A DNA stretch of 64,000 nt from an uncultured Parvularculaceae bacterium (GTDB lineage: Bacteria; Pseudomonadota; Alphaproteobacteria; Caulobacterales; Parvularculaceae): the NCBI GenBank assembly GCA_947259375.1, contig CAMYLZ010000025.1, forward strand, positions 372,001 to 436,000. The letters run 5' to 3'. Position 1 is the stretch's first letter. The number at the start of each line of letters is the position of its first letter. The translations under genes and the position numbers were made by a program. The notes beneath the pieces were generated by a model. It saw nothing but the letters and a program-made list of their open reading frames with translations, did not search any database and was not told where the DNA came from. This document shows, one piece after another, positions 42,484 through 51,278 of the stretch.

Positions 42484-43975
42484 CATCGTCCTCCTGGCGC
42501 ACGACGCGCAGGACTTCCTCAATCGATGTCACGCCGGCACGCGCATGTCGAAAGCCCGACTGCGCCAGCGTTTCGGATTTCGCAAAAGCATGATCGCCCA
42601 GCGCATGTTCGCTGGCGTCGTCATGGATCAGCCGCTTCATCTTGTCATCGACGACAATCAATTCGTAAACGCCGACGCGGCCCTCATAGCCGGTATGGTT
42701 ACAGCGCCCGCAGCCTTTGGCGGCAGAAAGCGTCGCCGACGCGCCCTCCTCAAGGCCCAATAGCCGGCGCGTCGCCGCATCCGCCTCGTAAGGCTCTTTG
42801 CAGGATGGACAAAGCCGGCGCACCAGGCGCTGCGCCAGCACCGCCGCCACCGTTGAGGACAGCAAAAACGGCTCAACGCCCATATCGCGCAGCCGCGTGA
42901 TCGCCCCGACGGCGGAATTGGTGTGCACCGTCGATAGAACAAGGTGACCGGTCAGCGACGCTTGCACCGCAATTTCAGCGGTTTCAACGTCGCGAATTTC
43001 ACCGACCATGACAATGTCCGGGTCCTGACGAAGAATGGCGCGCAGCCCCGTCGCAAACGTCATCCCGACTTTCGGATTGATCTGCGTCTGGCCGACGCCG
43101 TCGAGCGCATATTCGACCGGATCTTCGACCGTCAGGATATTGCGGCTCGGATCGTTCAACAGCGTCAGCGCGCCGTAAAGCGTCGTTGTCTTGCCCGACC
43201 CTGTCGGCCCGGTCACCAGAATGACGCCGTTCGGACGGTTCAGCACATGCTTGAAGCGCGTCAGAATTTCTTGCGGCATGCCGAGACCGTCGAGATCGAG
43301 CCGCGCCTCGTCCTTGTCGAGGATCCGCATCACCACCCGTTCGCCGAACCGCGCCGGCAAGGTCGAAACGCGCACATCCACCGTCTTGCCGCCAAGCGCC
43401 AGCGAGATGCGCCCATCCTGTGGCACCCGGCGCTCGGCGATATCAAGCCGCGCCATCACTTTAACGCGCGAGGTCAGCACCGGCGTCATACGCGCCGGCA
43501 GCGACAGCACCTCGCGCAGCACCCCGTCGATCCGCAAACGGACGGATAGCGCGCTCTCATAAGGCTCAATGTGAATGTCAGACGCTTTGACCTTCACCGC
43601 CTCGGCGATCAGCGCGTTAATGAGCCGGATCACCGGCGCATCATTCTCGCTGTCGAGCAGATCGGCGGTCTTCGGCAAGCCTTCAGCCAGCGAGGCGAGA
43701 TCGCCGTCGCCGTCGTCCAACTCGAGATCAGATGTGGAGATTCCCTCTACGGAATAGACCTCAGACAAGCGCCGTTCGAATGCTTCGGGCGGCATCAGAT
43801 CAATACTGACCGGGGCCCCAACGGCCCGGCGCGCCTCGATCACCGCCCAGGGGTCCGGCTTGCCGCGCGCGCCGAGCACGATCGGGCGCGCCCCGCCGTC
43901 GAGAACGATCAGTCCGCGTTCCTTGGCGAAGGCGTAAGCGAGCCTGGTCGCTTTGATGTCAGCCGTTTCACTCAT
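42470..43975 (-). CDS. gspE: Type II secretion system ATPase E
   Basis: GspE is the hexameric ATPase that drives pseudopilus assembly. The 501-residue product has N-terminal domains to about residue 110, then Walker A GPTGSGKTT near residue 257, Asp box ILTVEDPVEY, Walker B IVMVGEIRDVETAEIA, His box GHLVLSTVHTN, and the zinc-binding tetracysteine CPSC...CGRC (about residues 391-427) that marks GspE-type ATPases. It starts 20 bp after gspD. Confidence 0.96.
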   Translation of the reverse strand: MSETADIKATRLAYAFAKERGLIVLDGGARPIVLGARGKPDPWAVIEARRAVGAPVSIDLMPPEAFERRLSEVYSVEGISTSDLELDDGDGDLASLAEGLPKTADLLDSENDAPVIRLINALIAEAVKVKASDIHIEPYESALSVRLRIDGVLREVLSLPARMTPVLTSRVKVMARLDIAERRVPQDGRISLALGGKTVDVRVSTLPARFGERVVMRILDKDEARLDLDGLGMPQEILTRFKHVLNRPNGVILVTGPTGSGKTTTLYGALTLLNDPSRNILTVEDPVEYALDGVGQTQINPKVGMTFATGLRAILRQDPDIVMVGEIRDVETAEIAVQASLTGHLVLSTVHTNSAVGAITRLRDMGVEPFLLSSTVAAVLAQRLVRRLCPSCKEPYEADAATRRLLGLEEGASATLSAAKGCGRCNHTGYEGRVGVYELIVVDDKMKRLIHDDASEHALGDHAFAKSETLAQSGFRHARAGVTSIEEVLRVVRQEDDDAGV

Positions 43976-43995
43976 ATCAACCCGGACGATCGATG

Positions 43996-46017
43996 CTATC
44001 GTTGTCCCGCCGTCACGCTATCGACGCCGGTTACTTCATTAATCAGCCGTTCCATTTCCGATGTCGGGCTGCCGTCCCGCAAGAGCTCACGGGCGCGAAT
44101 GTAGTCGAATTTGCGCCTGGTCGCCGCATCGGCGGTTTCCTGATCACGAATGATAGTCGGGCGGATAAACACCATCAAATTCTGACGGCGGCGCTCTTTC
44201 GAGGAGGTCTTGAAAAGATTGCCAACGCCCGGAATATCGCCGAGCAACGGCACTTTTTCCTGAAACTCTTCACGCTGATCGTCAATCAGCCCGCCAATCA
44301 CCAGAATATTGCCGTCATCGACCAGCGCCGTCGTCGAGATTTCCCGCTTGTTGGTGATAAGATCGGTCGAGGTTGAACTGATCGGCCCGGCAATCGAGGA
44401 AATCTCCTGCACGATCTCCATGGTCACCGTGTCGCCGTCATTAATCTGCGGCGTCACTTCCAGAATGACGCCGACCTGTTCGCGATTGACCGTGCGGAAC
44501 GCATTCTGGAAATTGTCGCCAACCGCCTCGCCGGTGGTGATCGGTATCTCCTGCCCGACCTGCAAACGGGCCGTCTGGTTATTCAGCGTCAGGACGGAGG
44601 GCGTCGATAACACATTGGAGTCGAGATCGTTTTTCAGCGCGGTCAGAATGCCGCCGAAAATATTGCCATTGCCGAAATCAAAGCCGCCGCCGAGCGTCAG
44701 CCCCTGAATCCCGATCAATGATTGCAGCGCCTGCGTCGCCAACTGCGATTGCAGGCCCTCGGTCTGAGCGTTGGTGACAACGCCATTGGCGTCAGTGATG
44801 GTCGTGTCCGGCGTTTCAAACACGTCGGTAAATTTGTCGCCGCTCAGCAGCGCCGCGCCCGCCGCAGGAAAAATGTTCGGCGCAGCGGCGAAGTTTGTCG
44901 CCGAAAACGGGATATTGTCGCCGGTCAGAAAATACTGAACGCCAAGCTCGCGCGCCGTGGTGTCGGAAATCTCGACAATGATCGCTTCAACCAACACTTG
45001 CGGACGGCGCACGTCGAGCTGCGCAATGACATTCTGCAAGGTGCGCTGAATGCTTGCATCGCCATTGATGAGAATGGAGTTTGTCGGACCGTGAAATGAA
45101 ACGGTCGCAATATTGCGCGCCGTCTGCGTTTCTCCGCCGGCGCCTGCGGTTGCATTATTCGCGACTTCCGACAGCAAGGGCGCAAGTTCTTCGGCATTCG
45201 CATGTTTGAGATGAATAACCGCGAGGTCGGATGTTTTTTCGCCAAAGCGGTCCAACTCGGCGATCACCAATTCGAGCCGCCGCATCAGGGCCGGTTCTGC
45301 GCGCACCAGCAAGGAATTGCTCGCATCGACCGGCACGACGGAAAATGCCGAGCGATTACTGCCTTCTTCAGTCAGTTCAGCAGCGAGATCTCGCACCAGC
45401 CGGGCGATTTCCGCGGCGGAGGCGTATTCGAGCGCGATCGTGCGGAAGATGGTCGCGTCCTGGTCGAGCCGCTGCAACACGCTCTCAATGCGCGCCACAT
45501 TGTCGGCGGTGTCGACGATGATCACCGCATTGCCGGTGCGCACCGGGCTGACCACGCCGTTCTGGCCGACAATTTGCGCGAGATTGGCGGCCGCCTCGCG
45601 GGCGTCAACATAGCTTAGCCGCACAATCTGCGTCACCATATCCGAGCCGCGGCCCTCGCCGACAACGCCTGCCGTGCGCGCTGCTTCCTGCAGCGGCACG
45701 ATCCGGTATTTCCCATCGCCCACCGGCGCGGCCACAAAGTCATTAACCCGCAGCATCGCCTGGAAAAGCTCCCAGGCTTCATCCGCACACAGACCGCCAT
45801 TGGGCGGCGACTTGACGGTGACGCGCCCTTGCACGGCTGGATCAAGCAGGAAGGTTCGCCCGGTCCTGATCGCAATTTCATCAATCACCGCGCGGATATC
45901 GGCCTCTTCATAATTGAGCGCCGCGCCGCAGTCTTCCTGTGCGAAGGCGGTATGCGGCGCAATGGCGGCGCCAATCGCCAGCCCGGCTGCGCACAGCGTT
46001 TTGCGTATCGTCCACAT
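43996..46017 (-). CDS. gspD: Type II secretion system secretin D
   Basis: GspD forms the outer-membrane channel. The 673-residue product starts with a signal peptide (residues 1-26, ending PHTAFAQ), then N0-N3 domains (N1 includes LSYVDAREAAANLAQIVG; N3 includes TNSILINGDASIQRTLQ), then the secretin core with QVGQEIPITTGE (near residue 502) and VPLLGDIPGVGNLF (near residue 601). A C-terminal S-domain-like tail of about 40 residues follows, the region that pilotins bind. The start shares one base with the gspC stop. Confidence 0.96.
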   Translation of the reverse strand: MWTIRKTLCAAGLAIGAAIAPHTAFAQEDCGAALNYEEADIRAVIDEIAIRTGRTFLLDPAVQGRVTVKSPPNGGLCADEAWELFQAMLRVNDFVAAPVGDGKYRIVPLQEAARTAGVVGEGRGSDMVTQIVRLSYVDAREAAANLAQIVGQNGVVSPVRTGNAVIIVDTADNVARIESVLQRLDQDATIFRTIALEYASAAEIARLVRDLAAELTEEGSNRSAFSVVPVDASNSLLVRAEPALMRRLELVIAELDRFGEKTSDLAVIHLKHANAEELAPLLSEVANNATAGAGGETQTARNIATVSFHGPTNSILINGDASIQRTLQNVIAQLDVRRPQVLVEAIIVEISDTTARELGVQYFLTGDNIPFSATNFAAAPNIFPAAGAALLSGDKFTDVFETPDTTITDANGVVTNAQTEGLQSQLATQALQSLIGIQGLTLGGGFDFGNGNIFGGILTALKNDLDSNVLSTPSVLTLNNQTARLQVGQEIPITTGEAVGDNFQNAFRTVNREQVGVILEVTPQINDGDTVTMEIVQEISSIAGPISSTSTDLITNKREISTTALVDDGNILVIGGLIDDQREEFQEKVPLLGDIPGVGNLFKTSSKERRRQNLMVFIRPTIIRDQETADAATRRKFDYIRARELLRDGSPTSEMERLINEVTGVDSVTAGQR

Positions 46018-46877
46018 TATCCGTTTCCTAACTCACTCAGGGACACTGTCACCGACTTCCGTTCGCCGCCCCGTTCAACCACAACTCGCGCCGATCCGAC
46101 ACGGGTGATTTCACTCAGCAGCCGCGTCAGCTCCGCCGGATCAAGCGGCGGCGGCCCGCCATTGATCGCGCGCAGGACGTCGCCGTCGCGAAGCCCGGTC
46201 TGCGCAAATTTCGCCCGGTCGCTCCCCGCGCGGATGATGATCGCCGGCGCGCCGGCGGCATCGGCGCCAGGCCCCAGCCGGAAAATCGTTTGCAGGGTTT
46301 CAATCGAAAATTGTTGTCCGGCGCCGGTGGTGCGCGGCGCATCAGCGGCGGCGGCCCTTGCCGCCGGGCGCGCCGAAGGATCGATCGCGACCTTGCCCTC
46401 GAACCTCAATGATTCACGCACGCCGCGCTGTTCGATGATGACGCGGTCGCCGAAAACCCCAACCATGCGAACGCCATTGACGATTTCATCACCAATGACA
46501 AACCGACCCTGTTTGCCGTCCGGCGTGCGGATGGTCGCGGATGATCGCTCGCCATTCGCCCAAACGCCTTTGAGTTCCAGATCAAGCGAAGTCTCCGCCA
46601 CATCCGGCGCAAGCTCGACCGGCGCCAGCGGCGCCTGGGATTTTGGAAAAGGGCTCGTCACATCCAGAGTAACGCTTGAACGCTGCGGCGCCGCGGTTAG
46701 CGCCGCCAGCGCATCGCCCTTCGGCGTCGGCAGCGGCGCAAACAGAGACAACAAGCCGAGCATCAGCAAAACGCCGAGCAGCACCGCGAGGCCGGCCTCT
46801 GCGAGGCGCGGCCCCAGCGGCGCGCTGAGCACGCCATTCAATCGATCAAAAACGCCTGACATGCCGAGACTGGCCAA
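46017..46877 (-). CDS. gspC: Type II secretion system protein C
   Basis: GspC connects the inner-membrane platform to the secretin. The 286-residue product has one N-terminal membrane helix (AVLLGVLLMLGLLSLFAP near residue 32), a periplasmic homology region (residues about 98-165: LDLELKGVWANGERSSA, IGDEIVNGVRMVGVF) that binds the secretin N0 domain, and a C-terminal PDZ domain (GLRDGDVLRAINGGPP near residue 236). First gene of the minus-strand operon gspCDEFGHIJKLMN; the 229 bp upstream to the pseudogene presumably holds its promoter. Confidence 0.94.
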   Translation of the reverse strand: MASLGMSGVFDRLNGVLSAPLGPRLAEAGLAVLLGVLLMLGLLSLFAPLPTPKGDALAALTAAPQRSSVTLDVTSPFPKSQAPLAPVELAPDVAETSLDLELKGVWANGERSSATIRTPDGKQGRFVIGDEIVNGVRMVGVFGDRVIIEQRGVRESLRFEGKVAIDPSARPAARAAAADAPRTTGAGQQFSIETLQTIFRLGPGADAAGAPAIIIRAGSDRAKFAQTGLRDGDVLRAINGGPPPLDPAELTRLLSEITRVGSARVVVERGGERKSVTVSLSELGNG

Positions 46878-47106
46878 TTTCTACCACCTGCGCCCCTTTA
46901 CGTGTCGGGGAAGAACTTCGTTGCAACAACACTTGGTAACCATAAAGCCTTATCAAAACGATATGCAGCCGCCCACTGCCCCTGGACGGCCGCATGCATG
47001 TCTTGTTCCTAATATTCCAGCAAAGGCGTTGAAATCGTTAAGATTTTTTCATTTGCCGTTTCGGGGCGCCGACCGCAATATCCGGCTTCCCCTTTCGGAT
47101 CGGCGG

Positions 47107-47797
47107 CTAGAATCGCGCGGTCAGGCTGGCGCTGATCGATCGCACGCGATCATAGCTGTTGAACTCGGCAACGCCGTCCGCTGTCGCCGCCGTGCCCTGC
47201 TGGAATTCGGCGGTGTTTGGTTTCAAGCAGATTGCGCGCTAAGACCAATGGTAAACGGCACGCCCCGTACTTCGATATTGTGCCGCAACACGGCGTCGAG
47301 CTGCACGCCCGGATCTTCGCACACGTCGAGCAAGCGGTTCGGATTGATCACACGCTCGCCGCGCGCCAACAGTCGTTCGCTGACCCGGCCGACAAGCAGC
47401 GTGACTTGGGTAGTGTCGCCTTCCCAGCCGAACTGCGAATTGACGATGTGCTTGGGCGCGCCCGCAAGCGCCGATCCGTCGAGCCCAAAGCTATCGCCCG
47501 GCTCGATCGTCAACACCGCCGCGTCGCCGCCCGGCGCCGTTCCGTCAAAACCAACCTCGACGCCAATGTCGACGCGACCATTGATGCGATATGCGACGCT
47601 TTTGCCGTCGCCATCCTCTTCTTTGTAAGGAAGAGTGAGATCGGAAAGGATCGCGCCGGCAATGTCGCAAACGACCTGACCGCCGGCGGACCCGCTTTCA
47701 GCGAAACCTGACGGGCAGCTATCCGCGGAAGCGCCGCCGCCAATGACAACGCAGCGCTAGCCAGGAGAATTGATTTGATCTTGGAGATTCGATTCAT
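47107..47797 (-). pseudogene. Chimeric remnant: surface-protein start joined to TonB-receptor end, two frameshifts
   Basis: Start ATG 47797 gives a signal peptide (MNRISKIKSILLASAALSLA). The sense then shifts frame near 47730 and continues ASADSCPSGF...VVCDIAGAILSDLTLP...VAYRINGRVDIGVEVG...VLTIEPG, resembling secreted repeat proteins with CPSG starts and VLTIEPG-type repeats. Near 47445 the sequence changes to VNSQFGWEGDTTQVTLLVGR and INPNRLLDVCEDPGVQLDAV, the C-terminal barrel of a TonB-dependent receptor, and after a second frameshift near 47230 ends EFNSYDRVRSISASLTARF. The simplest account is a deletion joining two neighbouring genes, then decay. Family names are from pattern recognition only. 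Confidence 0.65.
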
Positions 47798-47925
47798 CCG
47801 AGAGACCCCCGGAATTTTTTGCACGCTCAAACGCCGGCGCCCCGCGCGCCGGTTATGAAGCGGGATTAGTCGAGCGGTTTGACAAACGCCTAACAGCTTT
47901 ATTGCAATCGCGTGACAATGCTTGC

Positions 47926-47993
47926 GTACATATTCAGTGTGCACACCATGTGCGTGCGCCTAAAACGCACACAGTGCATATTCGAATGCGTAC
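47926..47993. repeat. Imperfect 68-bp inverted repeat upstream of gspO
   Basis: An inner perfect stem TGTGCGT (47949-47955) / ACGCACA (47965-47971) is extended outward by partial pairing, ending in GTAC...ATTC against GAAT...GTAC. It lies between the pseudogene and gspO and has a lower GC content than its surroundings. It may be a hairpin in the gspO leader or the remains of a small mobile repeat. Confidence 0.4.
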
Positions 47994-48115
47994 TGGTTGC
48001 ATTCCGGGCGGTTAATCGAAAACAATATCAACCCATTGCCGGACGGCGCCCTCGACGGGGTTCGCCCTTGCGTATATGCATAAGGCATTCAGCGGCAGCC
48101 GGGAATTTCGCTTGC

Positions 48116-48907
48116 ATGTGGATCATTTTCGCAACGATCGGCATCGCCGGCCTGTTTGTCGGCAGTTTCCTGAATGTCGTCATTCATCGCGGGCCGGTCA
48201 TGTGGGGGCTCGCGGACGGCGAACCGCGCGGCGACCTCGTTGCGCCCGGTTCTTATTGTCCGGCTTGCAAGGCGCCGATCAGACGCGCGCACCTCATTCC
48301 CCTAGTCAGCTTCGCAGCCCTTGGCGGAAAATGCGCCGCCTGTAAGGCGCCGATCCCGATACGCTACCCGGCAGTCGAGCTGCTCGGCGCCATTGCCGCC
48401 TTTACGGCCGTGTTGGTCTTCGGCCTTTCGCTCGCGGCGCTTTTCGCGTCGCTGTTTTTTTTCACGCTGATTGCGCTTGGCGTTATCGATGCGAAAACGG
48501 GCTATCTCCCCGATGCGCTGAGCCTGCCGCTGATCGCACTCGGCCTTGCCGTCAATGCTTTCGGCATGTTCGCAGCCCTGCCGCACGCAGCAATTGGCGC
48601 GGTCGCCGGATTTGTCTCATTCTTTCTGATCGGAGAGGCGTTTCGCCGGTTGCGCGGCGTTGACGGGCTCGGTCAGGGCGACGCGAAACTGCTCGCCGCG
48701 ATCGGCGCCTGGGCCGGCTGGCCGGCGCTCGCACCCGCCGTTTTCGCCGCCGCGATTTTCGCCTTGATCGTCGTCGCGGCAATGAAGCTCGCCGGCCGCG
48801 CCATCAGTCGGGAGACGCCGATCCCCTTCGGCCCGGCGCTCGCCATGGCCGCAGCCATGACAATGATCGCGCTCGGCCTCGACCTGCCGTCTTATTATTG
48901 GCGCTGA
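48116..48907 (+). CDS. gspO: Prepilin peptidase / N-methyltransferase of the type II system
   Basis: GspO cleaves and methylates the pseudopilins GspG-K. The start at 48116 (MWIIFATIGIAGLFVGSFLN) opens with the conserved first helix and gives 263 residues, normal length. The zinc-binding CPAC...CAAC pairs (YCPACKAPIRRAH, GKCAACKAPIPIRYP) lie near residues 44-82, and the two catalytic aspartates in IDAKTGYLPD (near residue 126) and GLGQGDAKLLAAIG (near residue 185). It points away from the gsp operon, 319 bp from the pseudogene start, rather than being part of the operon. Confidence 0.93.
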   Translation: MWIIFATIGIAGLFVGSFLNVVIHRGPVMWGLADGEPRGDLVAPGSYCPACKAPIRRAHLIPLVSFAALGGKCAACKAPIPIRYPAVELLGAIAAFTAVLVFGLSLAALFASLFFFTLIALGVIDAKTGYLPDALSLPLIALGLAVNAFGMFAALPHAAIGAVAGFVSFFLIGEAFRRLRGVDGLGQGDAKLLAAIGAWAGWPALAPAVFAAAIFALIVVAAMKLAGRAISRETPIPFGPALAMAAAMTMIALGLDLPSYYWR

Positions 48908-48920
48908 TAAGCACGCAGCA

Positions 48921-49691
48921 TTATTTGCCCTTGAATTCGGGTTTGCGTTTTTCAAACAGCGCACGCACCCCTTCGGCGCAGTCTTCGGTTGCGGCCAGCG
49001 TACGCTGCGCCATCGCTTCGAGCGCCATGGCGTTGCGCAAGCCGTTATCCCATGATGCACGGAAGGTGCGTTTGGTCATCGCCAGCGCCGCCGGTGCGCG
49101 CGCCGTCAAGGACGCGGCCCAGTCGAGCGCATTCGACAAGACATCATCCGCGCCCGTTACCCGGTTGACGAGGCCCCACTCCAGAGCGCGCTGCGCATCG
49201 AGCTTTTCGGCCTCGATCGCGAGCTGGTAAGCGCGCGCATAGCCGATCTGCCTGGTCAGCAGGAAAGAAAGCCCGCCATCCGGCACAAGCCCGATATTGG
49301 CGAAGGCGCTCATCAGATAGGCGTCCTTGCTCATCACCCTGAGATCGCATGTCAGCGCGGTCGTCATGCCAATGCCCGCCGCCGGACCATTGACCGCGGC
49401 GATGACCGGCTTCGGCATGGTCTGGATCGCCGACAGGAACGCCGCATATTCGGTGTTGAGAATCTCCTCGATATTGTACTTTTCATCCATCGAACTGACA
49501 TCGGCCCCAGCGCAAAACGCGCGCCCCGCGCCAGTGATCACCACGGCGCGAATTTTGTCATCGCCCGCCGCGCGTTTAACGGCGTCGGCCATATCGGCGC
49601 GCATCTGTCGGTCATACGCGTTGAGCCGTTCCGGCCGGTTGAGGGTGATCAGCGCGACGGCCCCGCGCGGGGTTTCATATTTGACGGTCAT
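48921..49691 (-). CDS. Enoyl-CoA hydratase/isomerase family protein
   Basis: Crotonase-fold enzyme, most likely hydrating enoyl-CoA in beta-oxidation. From start 49691 (MTVKYETPRGAVALITLNRPERLNAY) it has 256 residues; a longer frame to 50054 is not conserved. The oxyanion-hole motifs are AGRAFCAGADVSSMD near residue 59 and AVNGPAAGIGMTTALTCD near residue 98. The catalytic Glu pair seen in true hydratases is not obvious: the first site is replaced by Met-Thr, and GLVPDGG occupies the second. It may therefore be an isomerase or another crotonase. It is convergent with gspO (13 bp apart). Confidence 0.85.
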   Translation of the reverse strand: MTVKYETPRGAVALITLNRPERLNAYDRQMRADMADAVKRAAGDDKIRAVVITGAGRAFCAGADVSSMDEKYNIEEILNTEYAAFLSAIQTMPKPVIAAVNGPAAGIGMTTALTCDLRVMSKDAYLMSAFANIGLVPDGGLSFLLTRQIGYARAYQLAIEAEKLDAQRALEWGLVNRVTGADDVLSNALDWAASLTARAPAALAMTKRTFRASWDNGLRNAMALEAMAQRTLAATEDCAEGVRALFEKRKPEFKGK

Positions 49692-49823
49692 CCTGGATAT
49701 TCCTGTCATCGCTCGCGGACGCGAAGCCCGCGCCCGCCCGATCTTCCCCCCTGTCCGGCTTGATTGCAAAACAGTTTCGCAGTGCTTAAGCCTTTGGCCA
49801 GGCCGGATAAAAGGACACTCGCC

Positions 49824-51272
49824 ATGGCGCCCAGCCGTTTCTTTCGCGAAGCCTGTTTCATTGGCGGCGAATGGCTGCCCGCCGGCGCCGATTTCATCAA
49901 GGTCGACAACCCGGCGACCGGCAGGACGGTCGGGCGGGTTCCAAAACTCGGCCGCAATGAGGCGCATACGGCGATAGATGCGGCGTCGGGCGCCTTTCCC
50001 GCATGGCGCGCGGCCACGGCGGACGAACGCGGCGCCTATTGCCACGCCTTTCACGACGCGCTCATGGACAACCAGGCGGCGCTCGCCGAACTCCTGACCA
50101 TCGAAATGGGCAAACCGCTTGCCGAAGCGAAAGCCGAAATCGCCTATGGTGCGGCCTTTTTCAAATGGTTCGCCGAAGAAGCGCGCCGGGTTTATGGCGA
50201 CATCATTCCCGCGCCCTCGGCAAACAAGCGGATCATCGTGACGAAAGAGCCGGTCGGCGTCGTCGGCGCCATTACGCCTTGGAATTTTCCCAATGCGATG
50301 ATTGCACGCAAAGCCGCGGCGGCGCTCGCAAGCGGCTGCGCCATTGTCTGTAAGCCGGCGAGCCAGACGCCGTTTTCAGCGCTTGCCTTCGGCGTGATCG
50401 CCGAAGAGATCGGCTTGCCCAAGGGCGTCCTCAACATCATAACCGGTTCGGCGGAGGCGATCGCCGATGCGTTTTGCCAACATCCGGCGCTCAGGAAAAT
50501 CACCTTCACCGGCTCGACCGAAACCGGCAAATTGCTCGCCGCGAAAGCCATGGCGGGCATGAAGCGGGTTTCAATGGAGCTTGGCGGCAATGCGCCTTTC
50601 ATCGTCTTCGACGATGCGGATCTCGACGCAGCGATCGAGGGCGCCATTGCGTCAAAATTCCGCAATGCCGGCCAGACCTGCGTCTGCGCCAACCGTATTT
50701 ATGTGCAGTCCGGCGTGTACGAGTCTTTTGCGGAAAAGATGAGCGATCGCATGCGCGCGCTAAAAGTCGGCGACGGGCTGGATGCCGGCGTCGATCAAGG
50801 CCCGCTGATCGACGAGGCGGCCCTGCGCAAGGTTGAAGCGCATATTGAAGACGCCACGCAAAACGGCGCCCAGCTCGTCACCGGCGGGCGGCGCCATGAC
50901 AAAGGCGGAACGTTTTTCGAACCCACCCTGTTGCGCGATGTTACATCCGCCATGGCGATCGCCAGTGAAGAAACCTTCGGCCCCGTCGCGCCGCTTTTCC
51001 GCTTCGACACGGAACAAGAAGCGATCGCCATGGCCAATGACACAGAATACGGTCTCGCGGCTTATTTCTATACGGAAAATCTCGCCCGCGCCTGGCGCGT
51101 CATGGAAGCGCTTGAATATGGCATGGTCGCGGTCAATGAAGGCATCATTTCAACGCCCGCCGCGCCCTTCGGCGGCGTCAAGCAATCCGGCTTTGGCCGC
51201 GAGGGGTCGAAATACGGCCTCGATGATTATCTCAATATCAAATATGGGCTGATTGGCGGCCTCGGGAAGTAA
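49824..51272 (+). CDS. gabD: Succinate-semialdehyde dehydrogenase (NAD(P)+)
   Basis: GabD-type enzymes oxidise succinate semialdehyde from GABA breakdown to succinate. The start at 49824 (MAPSRFFREACFIGGEW) follows AAGGA by 9 bases; 482 residues is the family length. Dehydrogenase motifs: TPWNFPNAMIARKAAAAL near residue 149, FTGSTETGK near residue 228, catalytic Glu in MELGGNAPF near residue 254 and catalytic Cys in NAGQTCVCANR near residue 288. Related semialdehyde dehydrogenases share these motifs, so the substrate is inferred from overall similarity (notably GQTCVCANR and the C-terminal REGSKYGLDDYL). Confidence 0.87.
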   Translation: MAPSRFFREACFIGGEWLPAGADFIKVDNPATGRTVGRVPKLGRNEAHTAIDAASGAFPAWRAATADERGAYCHAFHDALMDNQAALAELLTIEMGKPLAEAKAEIAYGAAFFKWFAEEARRVYGDIIPAPSANKRIIVTKEPVGVVGAITPWNFPNAMIARKAAAALASGCAIVCKPASQTPFSALAFGVIAEEIGLPKGVLNIITGSAEAIADAFCQHPALRKITFTGSTETGKLLAAKAMAGMKRVSMELGGNAPFIVFDDADLDAAIEGAIASKFRNAGQTCVCANRIYVQSGVYESFAEKMSDRMRALKVGDGLDAGVDQGPLIDEAALRKVEAHIEDATQNGAQLVTGGRRHDKGGTFFEPTLLRDVTSAMAIASEETFGPVAPLFRFDTEQEAIAMANDTEYGLAAYFYTENLARAWRVMEALEYGMVAVNEGIISTPAAPFGGVKQSGFGREGSKYGLDDYLNIKYGLIGGLGK

Positions 51273-51278
51273 ACGCGC

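Noticed and set aside
45829-47628. 599-residue plus-strand open frame over gspD/gspC and the pseudogene
   Set aside because: It is antisense to gspD and gspC with Arg/Ser/Pro-rich low-complexity translation and no recognisable domain; a by-product of high GC.
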